Of a stretch of 11,747 nucleotides of DNA, positions 1 to 6,436 are shown piece after piece. The translations under genes were made by a program, and so were the position numbers. Source of the DNA: Candidatus Altarchaeota archaeon (GTDB lineage Archaea; SpSt-1190); NCBI GenBank assembly GCA_018221005.1, contig JAAOXW010000080.1:1-11747 (forward strand). The letters are read 5' to 3'. Under the pieces are notes generated by a model. It did no database searches and was not told the DNA's origin. It worked only from the letters and a program-made list of their open reading frames with translations. Each line of letters opens with the position of its first letter. The stretch's first letter is position 1.

Positions 1-717
1 AACGGCGAACCCATGTACTCCGCATACGCAGCAGCAGGCCAAGCTTCACTTTTGAATATACTTGATTCTATTAGCGGGGCAGAATCTGAAACTAAGGCGG
101 AATCTGTTGAAACGTTTCTGGATTTGGTGAAAATTCGGGAAGATTGCGGGGACCCACTGGCAGTTGCAATATCACCAGAAAGGGCTCGGTTGGATACAGA
201 AAGTTTGGAAGCACATAACGCTTTTATGAAAACTCACTCTACTCAAACCAAATTAAGTGAAGTCCTAAAAATTGAAACTATCAGTTCAGCATGTAGCACT
301 TGGCTACAAAAGGCTGGTATGGACGCAAATTCATTTACGGCCACAGAAGTTGAAACTGCATTTTACAATTCGTTGGTTGATAAAAGCACGGGGAGTTTAA
401 TCATGTTTTCCCCCCTCTATGTTCCAAGTACTTTGAATAAGAATCAGGACCTTATTTTATCAAGATATTGTGAGGGAGATTGTGAAAATACCCGGAAGTG
501 TATTGCCTGCTGGGACCTTTATTTAGAAAACAAGGATAACGCAGGTGAAGCACTAACTGCACTGAGGGATAATGATTGTGCAGGTTATTGTGGGGTAGTT
601 TGTATGAGTGTTAAGGAGAGTCTTTCTTACTACGACTCTTCGCTTTCGGCAACAACCTCTGAGGAAAAAACACTATATCTGAGACAGTTTATAGATGCTG
701 GAATCGACTTTTCATAG
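1..717 (+). CDS. Cys-rich protein of unknown function (5' end probably outside window)
   Basis: I do not recognise this protein. The frame is open back to base 1 (codons before the first ATG at 13 read Asn-Gly-Glu-Pro), so the start is probably upstream; from the ATG at 13 it would be 234 residues. No membrane segment is visible in the part present. Counting from the ATG at 13, the C-terminal third has seven Cys in 45 residues: C153-x3-C157-x5-C163-x2-C166, then C189-x3-C193-x3-C197. This could be a disulfide-rich extracellular module or a metal site. It lies 40 bp upstream of, and co-directional with, an array of secreted-type genes that also carry Cys in their exported parts, so a surface role is plausible. 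That array has its own box A, so this gene need not be in the same transcript. Function is not assignable from sequence alone. Confidence 0.7.
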   Translation, partial: NGEPMYSAYAAAGQASLLNILDSISGAESETKAESVETFLDLVKIREDCGDPLAVAISPERARLDTESLEAHNAFMKTHSTQTKLSEVLKIETISSACSTWLQKAGMDANSFTATEVETAFYNSLVDKSTGSLIMFSPLYVPSTLNKNQDLILSRYCEGDCENTRKCIACWDLYLENKDNAGEALTALRDNDCAGYCGVVCMSVKESLSYYDSSLSATTSEEKTLYLRQFIDAGIDFS

Positions 718-729
718 TATCTAAATGCA

Positions 730-737
730 TTTATAGA
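730..737 (+). promoter_or_regulatory. Box A (TATA) promoter of the pilin-like array
   Basis: TTTATAGA is centred about 25 nt upstream of the ATG at 758. That spacing would place the transcription start at or next to the start codon, so the first gene of the array is probably leaderless. No good ribosome binding site precedes this ATG, which agrees. The downstream genes do carry ribosome binding sites. Confidence 0.6.
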
Positions 738-757
738 AAACGGCAGTATAAACAAGT

Positions 758-1207
758 ATGAAAGGTCAAGAAGGCAAGCCAATTTGGATTGTAGTTACGC
801 TCCTGTTAGCGTTGGTGGTGGGTATTAGTATGTACCAGCTCATGAATCAGACTAATGCGCAGGAAACTTTCGGCAACTGGCTTGGAGAAATAAATGCAGG
901 TCAAGTTGAAATTACACTTACTTCATTTTGTGAAAATTGGGCAGACAGTGGCTTTGTCAGGACTGCAGTAAATCAAGACGAATTGGCAAAGGCCAGTGTT
1001 GCAGCAGCACACCCGGCATTGACAATCAAGTACTTCTTACAAGAGGAATTTGAACTCGGAGAAAGGTTAGACCCTTGTGATTGTGCGGTTTTCCTGCATA
1101 ACAAAGGTAAAATGTCTTTGCTCGATGCACGAAGTCGCTACGACCCTGATGACTGTCACGCAATGGCCAACGAGATTGCTGAGAGCACAGACATAATCGG
1201 CAGGTGA
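758..1207 (+). CDS. Pilin-like single-helix surface protein 1 (class III-type signal)
   Basis: This small protein (149 aa) begins Met-Lys-Gly-Gln-Glu, followed by a hydrophobic helix at about residues 9-27. That is the layout of archaeal class III (prepilin-type) signal sequences, where a prepilin peptidase cuts after the Gly and the helix packs into a filament core. The exported part is about 120 residues with Cys at 58, 107, 109 and 133, which could form two disulfides. I cannot assign it to a named family. It is the first gene of the array and has its own box A at the right distance for a leaderless mRNA. The next gene begins 4 bp after its stop. An alternative is an ordinary N-terminally anchored membrane protein. 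The coding call is strong; the pilin-like role is inferred from N-terminus and context. Confidence 0.8.
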   Translation: MKGQEGKPIWIVVTLLLALVVGISMYQLMNQTNAQETFGNWLGEINAGQVEITLTSFCENWADSGFVRTAVNQDELAKASVAAAHPALTIKYFLQEEFELGERLDPCDCAVFLHNKGKMSLLDARSRYDPDDCHAMANEIAESTDIIGR

Positions 1208-1211
1208 GGTC

Positions 1212-1661
1212 TTGAAAGGTGTAGGTTTACTTTTTCATATTTTTTTATTTCTAATTATAGCGACAGTCAGCATGTCACAGATGTATGGGCTTGTGTCTTT
1301 TTCACAAGGCGCTCTGCAGAGGGTTGAGATTTTGACTCAGAATATGGCCACCGAACTCGGAAGTCAGCCAGCGTTGGTCGTTCCTAAAAAAATGCATGTA
1401 CTAATTACGGATTGCTCAGATATTGTTTTGCCGGATGAAGAGCTTTTTGGATATGCAGACATACTTGAAGAAATAAACTCGGAGTGTAGCACGCAGCTTG
1501 GAATAATTTGCTCCATTTACGAATATCATAAGGGGGATTTTTACATGGCTTGTCGGGGTTTAACCTTGAATCCAGATAAGACATATTACTACGCCCCTAG
1601 CGAAGACCCAAGAACCATATTAATTGAGGATGTTGGGGACTTCAGCGTAAAATTAAATTAG
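1212..1661 (+). CDS. Pilin-like single-helix surface protein 2 (TTG start)
   Basis: Predicted 149 aa. It starts at TTG 1212, which follows AGGTGAGG and gives Met-Lys-Gly-Val-Gly ahead of a hydrophobic helix at residues 4-22. The TTGAAAGG start context is nearly the same as that of its neighbours, which supports the choice. After the helix comes a polar stretch (about 30-60) and then a globular part with Cys at 68, 92, 100 and 114. No family is recognised. The end of the reading frame holds one copy of a 12-bp direct repeat whose second copy lies just past the stop. The N-terminal Met-Lys-Gly plus helix, and four exported Cys as in genes 1 and 6 of the array, suggest a minor pilin or pseudopilin. 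A weak TTG start would suit a low-copy component. Function is inferred. Confidence 0.78.
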   Translation: MKGVGLLFHIFLFLIIATVSMSQMYGLVSFSQGALQRVEILTQNMATELGSQPALVVPKKMHVLITDCSDIVLPDEELFGYADILEEINSECSTQLGIICSIYEYHKGDFYMACRGLTLNPDKTYYYAPSEDPRTILIEDVGDFSVKLN

Positions 1662-1682
1662 ATGCTTACGGTAAAATTAAAT
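1647..1682 (+). repeat. 12-bp direct repeat at the end of pilin-like gene 2
   Basis: GTAAAATTAAAT occurs at 1647-1658 and again at 1671-1682, 24 bp apart and therefore in the same reading frame. The first copy encodes the final Val-Lys-Leu-Asn before the stop. The second lies in the gap before the next gene. It is probably a small local duplication. Confidence 0.75.
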
Positions 1683-1692
1683 AGCTAGGAAC

Positions 1693-1698
1693 GAGGAG
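1693..1698 (+). promoter_or_regulatory. Ribosome binding site for pilin-like gene 3
   Basis: GAGGAG lies 5 nt upstream of GTG 1704. It selects that GTG over the out-of-frame ATG at 1702, which overlaps it. Confidence 0.6.
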
Positions 1699-1703
1699 TT
1701 TAT

Positions 1704-2150
1704 GTGGGAGTACAAGAGAGTGTGGATATCGCCTTCATGGTAATGGGGTTTCTACTCCTATATGGCGCTCTAGTGGTTATGGGAAGTGCAATTATTTCAA
1801 ATATGTTTGGTGCAAGTGCTATGTACAGTAGCTCGGTCAGGGCGGGTTTGCTATCCGGGTGCATGAGTGTCAGTAATATGCATGAAGGAACTGAAATCAA
1901 TATAGATTGGAATTTATTACCGGTTGATGTTGCAGTTGCACATAATCTTGTGGTTGCGGTCACAAAAAAAGTTGGCTGGATTGCATTTCCAGGGACAATA
2001 ATTGGGATGCCCGTTCTTGAAGGATTGGCAGCAGAGAGTTCAGAATTATTTTATATAGGGGAGGTAGAGGGTTGGATTGCGAGGGGAAGTGCTATTGAAA
2101 ACATACGTATCTATCACAACGAAGCAGGACGGGGAGTGGTGATTGGTTGA
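1704..2150 (+). CDS. Pilin-like single-helix surface protein 3 (GTG start)
   Basis: Predicted 148 aa from GTG 1704. It begins Met-Gly-Val-Gln-Glu and lacks the Lys/Arg of the other members, then has a long hydrophobic segment at about 9-32. The following ~115 residues hold a single Cys (53) and read as a mainly beta, moderately hydrophobic domain. It is the odd member of the array: no basic residue before the possible cleavage Gly, and a 42-bp gap instead of an overlap upstream. Its 3' end overlaps the next gene by 4 bp (TTGA), so the two are likely translationally coupled. I recognise no family. A pilin-like role is inferred from position, size and the N-terminal helix, and is less sure than for its neighbours. 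Confidence 0.75.
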   Translation: MGVQESVDIAFMVMGFLLLYGALVVMGSAIISNMFGASAMYSSSVRAGLLSGCMSVSNMHEGTEINIDWNLLPVDVAVAHNLVVAVTKKVGWIAFPGTIIGMPVLEGLAAESSELFYIGEVEGWIARGSAIENIRIYHNEAGRGVVIG

Positions 2151-2863
2151 AAGGCTCATGGGGAACTATTGAATTATCACTCATAATCGCAACAATTATG
2201 ACCGTGGCGGTACTTGTAATGTTTAATATGACTATTTCTAATTCACTCGTGAAGTGGCAGGCAATAAAAACAAATTTTTACATCGCTCATCAAATTGCAG
2301 CACCCCCCGTCTCATGTGAGAAGGGCGTGGTTGAGGCGGGATATTTAGATTTTCTTGACAATAATGAATTTCACAAGCTCTCCGTTTTTGCCATACTCTA
2401 TGATGTTGAAAGTAAGACGGTTGTAGAAACCAAGGACCAGTCGGGATTTGTTCTGGCTTTATTTGAAGAACGAGCGCTCAAAATTCTTGACGCTGCTGCG
2501 GGGGGAGACTCTGAAAAAATAAAACTTCCAAAAGGGGGCGTTGGTAAATTTGATGATGTAATTCCAACAGTTGACCGCCCCGAGGACCTAACACATCCGT
2601 TACTTATCGCCCATCATATGCTATTTGCTTCCTACCATGACCCCGTATACATTTACACTTTGCCTGTGGCCATAGGCTGTAATGAAAATTCGAGAGACCT
2701 GGGATTCTTGATGGTTGGAGCTGCCATGAAAAAGAGTCCTTCTGAAACGCTAGAGAAAGTGTTTTGCAGGATGGTAGAGTTAACTGGAGCGCAAATTGAC
2801 GTTTATGGGGAAGAGTGTGGTTTGACAGAAGGTAGTATTGGGGGGCCGGAGGCGAATATATGA
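2147..2863 (+). CDS. Pilin-like single-helix surface protein 4 (TTG start)
   Basis: Predicted 238 aa, the longest of the array. The TTG at 2147 overlaps the previous stop by 4 bp and follows GGTGAT. It gives Met-Lys-Gly-Ser-Trp-Gly-Thr-Ile-Glu ahead of a helix at about 8-28. If cleavage follows the Gly, a Glu would fall at mature position 6, close to the Glu-5 typical of type IV pilins. The exported part has Cys at 57, 178, 207 and 224, and a Gly/Lys-rich middle region (about 118-135). The end of the gene overlaps the next by ATGA. No named family is recognised. Of the set this best resembles a classical prepilin at its N-terminus, but the long C-terminal domain is unlike a small major pilin and suggests a minor or tip-like component. 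Confidence 0.8.
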   Translation: MKGSWGTIELSLIIATIMTVAVLVMFNMTISNSLVKWQAIKTNFYIAHQIAAPPVSCEKGVVEAGYLDFLDNNEFHKLSVFAILYDVESKTVVETKDQSGFVLALFEERALKILDAAAGGDSEKIKLPKGGVGKFDDVIPTVDRPEDLTHPLLIAHHMLFASYHDPVYIYTLPVAIGCNENSRDLGFLMVGAAMKKSPSETLEKVFCRMVELTGAQIDVYGEECGLTEGSIGGPEANI

Positions 2864-3303
2864 GAGGGCAAGCGGCAGTTGTTACAACGGGTAAGATGGT
2901 AGCGGTGCTTACATTTTCATTACTGTTGGTTTCCTTTGCAGACATGCTGTTTAAATTAAATATACAAGTGGAGGCCGAAGCAAAACAGGGATTAGATCCT
3001 GCCTTTGCTTACCTTCACTCAATTGCGATGACGGGTGTGGGGAGTGACACACTTCTACACCACCTTTCAAAGGCAGCGGAATTGGGAGTTGAAAATCCAG
3101 AAGGAGTAAATTTAGTTAATATCTTAGATAAATATCAAGAGACTTTTCAATTAAGGGACGCAAGTGGAACGGTGATTTTCTCAACGGAGGTAGAGGAGGA
3201 GGAAGAGTCAGGGGGGATATTACGGACCAACCCCTTTAGCACTACGCACTATGCCGTTCCTCCGGGTGGAATTCTGACAATGAAGTATAGGTGGTTAAAA
3301 TGA
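2860..3303 (+). CDS. Pilin-like single-helix surface protein 5
   Basis: Predicted 147 aa. The ATG at 2860 overlaps the previous stop (ATGA) and lies 7 nt after GGAGG, a well-placed ribosome binding site. The N-terminus Met-Arg-Gly-Gln-Ala-Ala-Val closely matches the Lys/Arg-Gly-Gln-Ala type of archaeal class III signal, followed by a helix at about 12-31. Unlike genes 1, 2, 4 and 6 of the array it has no Cys, and it carries an acidic run (EVEEEEE, 110-116) that might bind cations or partner subunits. No named family is recognised. The end overlaps the next gene by ATGA. Pilin or pseudopilin function is inferred from the N-terminus and position. Confidence 0.8.
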   Translation: MRGQAAVVTTGKMVAVLTFSLLLVSFADMLFKLNIQVEAEAKQGLDPAFAYLHSIAMTGVGSDTLLHHLSKAAELGVENPEGVNLVNILDKYQETFQLRDASGTVIFSTEVEEEEESGGILRTNPFSTTHYAVPPGGILTMKYRWLK

Positions 3304-3989
3304 AAGGGGCTGCGATGTTAATTGCCGTGGTGGTGGGTTTGGTAATAGGCATAGTTGGGGCAATTGCGATACTGTTTGCGGCCCTCAGTTCGGGAAACAT
3401 ACTTATTGACGCAAAGGTGAACACCGAAGATAGTAATATTGTAAAGGCACTGTACATGGGGAAAAATCTTGAAAAATATTCAGAATTGTCAGAGCCGAAA
3501 ATAATTGAGATTTTTTTCCTAATGGGGGGGCCTGCATTCTGTGGGGAAGTGGGATTGGACATAAGGGATTATAGTTATCTTGAAATCAGTAAGTGGAAAG
3601 ACCTACCATTAGGGTGTGATTACGAAACCGTTGAGGCAGAAAACCGGACTATCTTTGAAGCATCGGCTCTAGAGGACATAATTACTTTTGTGATGTCAGA
3701 TGCATTTACAAAATATGCGAGAATATGGAATGTGATTATAACGCCGGGGAGCTATAATTTTACGGTCGGGCGAGTGGGGAGCAAGAAGCCAGGAGTTCCA
3801 ACGGTAAGTTCTGAAATGACATTTGAATGGAAGAGTACCGCAGACGCTGTAGCAATGACTACTGCACTTGAGACAGGACTAGAAGAGGTTGAGAAAACAT
3901 ATGTGGTTTTGGAAACTTGTGAATTGTATAATGGAACGACAGACTACGATGGAACTAGTTATCCCTTCAATATAGTTATGTGCAACTAA
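3300..3989 (+). CDS. Pilin-like single-helix surface protein 6
   Basis: Predicted 229 aa from ATG 3300. I prefer this ATG to the in-frame GTG at 3291 because it overlaps the previous stop (ATGA), lies 5 nt after AGGTGG, and restores the Met-Lys-Gly N-terminus shared by its neighbours. A Gly-rich hydrophobic helix covers about 5-29. The exported part has Cys at 81, 106, 207 and 228 and three N-glycosylation sequons (NRT 115, NFT 153, NGT 211), which would fit an archaeal surface protein. No family is recognised. It is the last gene of the array. Its 3' end runs 14 bp into the convergent diphthine synthase gene, so no separate terminator fits between them. Confidence 0.8.
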   Translation: MKGAAMLIAVVVGLVIGIVGAIAILFAALSSGNILIDAKVNTEDSNIVKALYMGKNLEKYSELSEPKIIEIFFLMGGPAFCGEVGLDIRDYSYLEISKWKDLPLGCDYETVEAENRTIFEASALEDIITFVMSDAFTKYARIWNVIITPGSYNFTVGRVGSKKPGVPTVSSEMTFEWKSTADAVAMTTALETGLEEVEKTYVVLETCELYNGTTDYDGTSYPFNIVMCN

Positions 3990-4659
3990 ATTGGTCTAAA
4001 AATTCTTTTTCAAAAAAGTGAAGCTCTGCAGGAACAATTATACATTGAGGTTTTGAGTTGAAGGGTGTAGTAAGTAATTGGTCAAGTGAACCATATTTGA
4101 TTTTTTCACCCTTCATGCCCAACTGTTCACAAGCAATAACTTTTCTGTCCACTCCAAATTTTTTGAGAACTTTTAATCCCTGTGTGAGTGTAATTGCAGG
4201 GTCAAGGAGACATAGGGTGTGAAGGCCAGTATCTATGTTACTCTTTAGCTTTTCAGAATCGCTTGTGAAGCCTTTGGAGATGGTAACTACCCTACCTAAT
4301 TTGTAGGGACTAAGTCCAGTTCTTGAAATTGTGTTGATGATTGAGGGCGCATGAATTACGTTAGCTTGAACTTTTTTATCATTGGCGTCTTTCACGAGAG
4401 ATATGTGAGTAGTTGCGAAGAGAGGGTCGCCCGGAACTAGTAGAACCACATCCGAGACCTTGGCAAGTTCTAGGAGGTTACCTTCCTCAACAAAGTTCCT
4501 ATTTACTTCTTCAACTTTGGCAGCTAGTTCTTTGTTCTCCAGTTGGTAGGGGAAACTAGTATAGGTTTCAACGAAGATTTTCTTGGCCTTTTTTAGAGCT
4601 GCCAATCCCTTTTCAGTTAAATCCCCCCGTTCCAGACCCATTCCAACAATGTAGAGCAC
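3976..4659 (-). CDS. dphB: Diphthine synthase (diphthamide methyltransferase)
   Basis: DphB uses S-adenosylmethionine to methylate the modified His of elongation factor 2 during diphthamide synthesis. It belongs to the tetrapyrrole-methylase fold. Supporting motifs are the N-terminal strand ending GMGLERGDLT, the ETYTSF segment, the VPGDPLFATTH loop, VIHAPSIINT and the C-terminal IIVPAELHF strand, all in the family order. At 227 aa it is shorter than the ~255-265 aa usual in archaea; the shortening lies in internal loops, and the C-terminal strand and helix are present, so it looks intact. The start is GTG 4657-4659. It diverges from nob1 across 48 bp and converges with the pilin-like array. 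Its presence implies that EF-2 in this organism carries diphthamide. Other dph genes are not in the window. Confidence 0.93.
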   Translation of the reverse strand: MLYIVGMGLERGDLTEKGLAALKKAKKIFVETYTSFPYQLENKELAAKVEEVNRNFVEEGNLLELAKVSDVVLLVPGDPLFATTHISLVKDANDKKVQANVIHAPSIINTISRTGLSPYKLGRVVTISKGFTSDSEKLKSNIDTGLHTLCLLDPAITLTQGLKVLKKFGVDRKVIACEQLGMKGEKIKYGSLDQLLTTPFNSKPQCIIVPAELHFFEKEFLDQFSCT

Positions 4660-4679
4660 ACGGGTAGGGACTGGTAAAG

Positions 4680-4685
4680 TTTAAG
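4680..4685. promoter_or_regulatory. Candidate shared box A between dphB and nob1
   Basis: TTTAAG on the plus strand lies 23-28 nt before the nob1 GTG (4708). Its complement CTTAAA lies 21-26 nt before the dphB GTG (4659). The 48-bp divergent gap has no other AT-rich block, so one element may serve both leaderless genes. Confidence 0.4.
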
Positions 4686-4707
4686 AATGTTTTGAGACGA
4701 AGCTACT

Positions 4708-5133
4708 GTGGTCAAAAAGCAACGTGTTCTTGATGCGGGGGTCTTCATTGAGGGCGGGAATTTAGAAGGCATTACACCCCCCGCGGTGGCTAAGGAGACC
4801 GAGGTACCACCCATTGTGGAGATAGTGGCCCCGAATGATACTAAGTTGAAAGCTGTAATGGAAACGGCAGAGAAGACGGGAGATTTAGATGTTTTGAGCC
4901 GAGCGGATGTGGAAGTTTTGGCACTAGCACTGCAAATTGATGGAATTGTTTGTACTAATGACTTCGCAGTTCAAAATGTTGCTAAAAAGCTGAAACTTGA
5001 AGTTGAGGGAGTCAGCAGGGAAATTAGTAAGGAAATAAAATGGTGTTGGTACTGCCCTGCATGTGGCTGGAAAAGGGCCCGAAAAGGCGAATGTGAACGC
5101 TGCGGGACGGAAACCAAGAGAAGACCTACCTAG
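4708..5133 (+). CDS. nob1: Nob1-like PIN endonuclease with zinc ribbon (rRNA maturation)
   Basis: Archaeal/eukaryotic Nob1 cuts the 3' end of the small-subunit rRNA precursor late in 40S/30S assembly. The 141-aa protein has a PIN domain (about 6-95): strand plus Asp in VLDAG (D9), an acidic residue around E30-E32, D67/E69 in the ADVEVLALA helix and N84-D85 in VCTNDF, which together form the metal-binding site. A zinc ribbon follows, C116-x2-C119 and C129-x2-C132, then a basic tail. PIN plus C-terminal ribbon is the Nob1 architecture, and the size is slightly below usual. GTG 4708 is chosen because the PIN strand begins five codons later and a box A lies about 25 nt upstream. The next genes encode 30S proteins, which fits a role in small-subunit biogenesis. 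Confidence 0.9.
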   Translation: MVKKQRVLDAGVFIEGGNLEGITPPAVAKETEVPPIVEIVAPNDTKLKAVMETAEKTGDLDVLSRADVEVLALALQIDGIVCTNDFAVQNVAKKLKLEVEGVSREISKEIKWCWYCPACGWKRARKGECERCGTETKRRPT

Positions 5134-5144
5134 GTGGCGGAAAA

Positions 5145-5154
5145 CTTATAAAAA
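5145..5154 (+). promoter_or_regulatory. Box A promoter of the uS15-eS1 operon
   Basis: CTTATAAAAA is a near-consensus archaeal TATA box centred about 25 nt upstream of GTG 5174, which fits a leaderless ribosomal-protein mRNA. It lies in the 40-bp gap after nob1. Confidence 0.7.
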
Positions 5155-5173
5155 GCCAACTTGAAACGACTCC

Positions 5174-5638
5174 GTGGCTAGAATATACGCTCACAAGAAG
5201 GGAAAAAGCGGCTCAACGAAGCCCCATAGAACTTCGGTTCCTAATTGGGTTCAATACAGCCCGAAGGAGGTTGAAAGCTTAGTTTTGAAACTGGCGAAAG
5301 AGGGCCGAAAACCTGCAATGATTGGAACTATTTTGAGAGATTCATATGGCGTTCCAGATGTCAGATTAATTACGGGTCAAAAAATTGCCAAAATTTTGGG
5401 AAATAACCAACTTTCAGGTGAGGTGCCTGCGGACCTTTTTGACCTACTCATAAAAGCCGTACGGGTTCGAGAACATTTGAATCTCAATAAGAAGGATGTA
5501 CACAATAAACGGGCATTATCTCAAACTGAGATGAAAATTAAGAGATTAATGGATTATTATAGAAAGACTGGCGCCATCAAAAAGGAATGGAAATATACGC
5601 CGGAAGTCGCGAGGATTTTAGTTTCGGGTGGTAGATGA
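5174..5638 (+). CDS. rps15: 30S ribosomal protein uS15 (archaeal S15/S13e type)
   Basis: This primary 16S rRNA-binding protein is 154 aa, the usual length for archaeal uS15, which carries an N-terminal extension of about 65 residues absent from bacterial S15. The extension is present (MARIYAHKKGKSGSTKPHR, then WVQYSPKEVE and the GxxPAMIGxILRDxYGVPD segment). The conserved core follows with LLIKAVRVREHL, the HNKRALSQTEMKIKRLMDYY segment and a GAIKKEWKY end. The GTG start at 5174 gives the canonical Met-Ala-Arg-Ile-Tyr N-terminus and lies at leaderless distance from a strong box A. The stop overlaps the eS1 start by 4 bp, so the two are probably coupled in translation. Confidence 0.97.
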   Translation: MARIYAHKKGKSGSTKPHRTSVPNWVQYSPKEVESLVLKLAKEGRKPAMIGTILRDSYGVPDVRLITGQKIAKILGNNQLSGEVPADLFDLLIKAVRVREHLNLNKKDVHNKRALSQTEMKIKRLMDYYRKTGAIKKEWKYTPEVARILVSGGR

Positions 5639-6210
5639 TGGCAAGACCTAGAGTTCAGAGCAGGGATAAGTGGAAGAGTAAGATTTGGTACACCCTTCTC
5701 GCACCTGAGGCCTTCGGAGAAAAGGAAGTTGGTGAAACACCTGCAAGTGATCCAAAGAAAGTTATGGGTCGAATCATAAGGGTTCCAGTGAATGAATTAA
5801 CGGGTAACTATCGGCAGGGGAATATGGCACTTTTCTTTCAAGTGGATAAAGTTGCAGGAACCACTGCGAAGACCAAAGTCTCTGGTTTTGAAGTTATGAG
5901 AACTTATCTTTACAGCATCATAAGACGAAGGCGTGAAAAATTGGATTTTGTTCAAGATGTCCAAACCAAAGATGGTAAAAAATTACGTGTTAAATCGGTC
6001 ATCATTACTTTTGGATTATGTCATGCACGTCAGAAGAAGGCGTTGGCAACCAATATGAAGGAAATTGTGAATAAGGAAGTTGAAAACAATGATTTTGAAA
6101 CTTTTCTAAAACATGTGTTGGAATATACACCACAGAAGGCGGTAAAGAAAACTTCAAATGTAATTTTCCCGGTGTCACATGCAGAAATAAGAAAAATAGA
6201 ACTACTTTGA
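5635..6210 (+). CDS. rps1e: 30S ribosomal protein eS1 (S3Ae)
   Basis: eS1 is an archaeal/eukaryotic small-subunit protein near the mRNA exit and platform. At 191 aa it is near the family length of about 200. Family features visible are the basic N-terminus with DKWKSKIWYTLLAPEAFG, VMGRIIRVPVNELTG, the central RTYLYSIIRRRREKLDFV segment, and HARQKKAL. It starts at ATG 5635, overlapping the uS15 stop, or equally at ATG 5638; the two differ by one Met. uS15 and eS1 are commonly neighbours in archaea, often with a RecJ-like gene between them that is absent here. The gene ends 25 bp before a convergent gene, and I see no clear T-run for its own termination. Confidence 0.96.
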   Translation: MMARPRVQSRDKWKSKIWYTLLAPEAFGEKEVGETPASDPKKVMGRIIRVPVNELTGNYRQGNMALFFQVDKVAGTTAKTKVSGFEVMRTYLYSIIRRRREKLDFVQDVQTKDGKKLRVKSVIITFGLCHARQKKALATNMKEIVNKEVENNDFETFLKHVLEYTPQKAVKKTSNVIFPVSHAEIRKIELL

Positions 6211-6227
6211 GAGTCACACCTAGGATC

Positions 6228-6234
6228 AAAAAAA
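6228..6234 (-). terminator. Candidate oligo-T terminator of the H1-like operon
   Basis: A run of seven A on the plus strand is T7 on the minus strand, starting 1 nt after the stop of the small membrane gene. Archaeal RNA polymerase stops at such runs without a hairpin. Confidence 0.5.
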
Positions 6235-6235
6235 G

Positions 6236-6424
6236 TTATTTCATTATACTGGCAGCGGTGCCAACCCACAGGAATCCACCCATCATCATTAAGAGAAAGG
6301 CGATGCTGAAGGTAATTACAGTATCCACTACTGCAGCGCCAAGCGAATAGTTAGAAATTAACAACACCCCAAAGAGCAGGGACAAAGTCCCTAGCCCCAT
6401 TTGGAGTATCTGTTTAGTATTCAT
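6236..6424 (-). CDS. Small two-helix membrane protein, unknown function
   Basis: Predicted 62 aa with two hydrophobic segments (about 8-26 and 33-58) joined by a short loop, and few charges apart from the Lys near each end. I recognise no family. It is likely real: it is co-directional with, and 12 bp downstream of, the H1-like gene, has a G-rich stretch (AAGGGG) about 8 nt before its ATG, and is followed at once by a T7 run. Being in one operon with a putative chromatin protein is unexpected and might reflect simple co-transcription or a link of DNA to the membrane; nothing in the sequence decides this. Confidence 0.6.
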   Translation of the reverse strand: MNTKQILQMGLGTLSLLFGVLLISNYSLGAAVVDTVITFSIAFLLMMMGGFLWVGTAASIMK

Positions 6425-6436
6425 TGCTTGCGCCCC

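Noticed and set aside
3291..3299. GTG 3291 as start of the last pilin-like gene
   Set aside because: The ATG at 3300 has AGGTGG at 5-nt spacing, an ATGA overlap and the Met-Lys-Gly N-terminus of its neighbours; GTG 3291 lies within that ribosome site.
4617..4814. Minus-strand 65-aa frame spanning the dphB-nob1 gap
   Set aside because: It overlaps the starts of both well-supported genes and has no family features.
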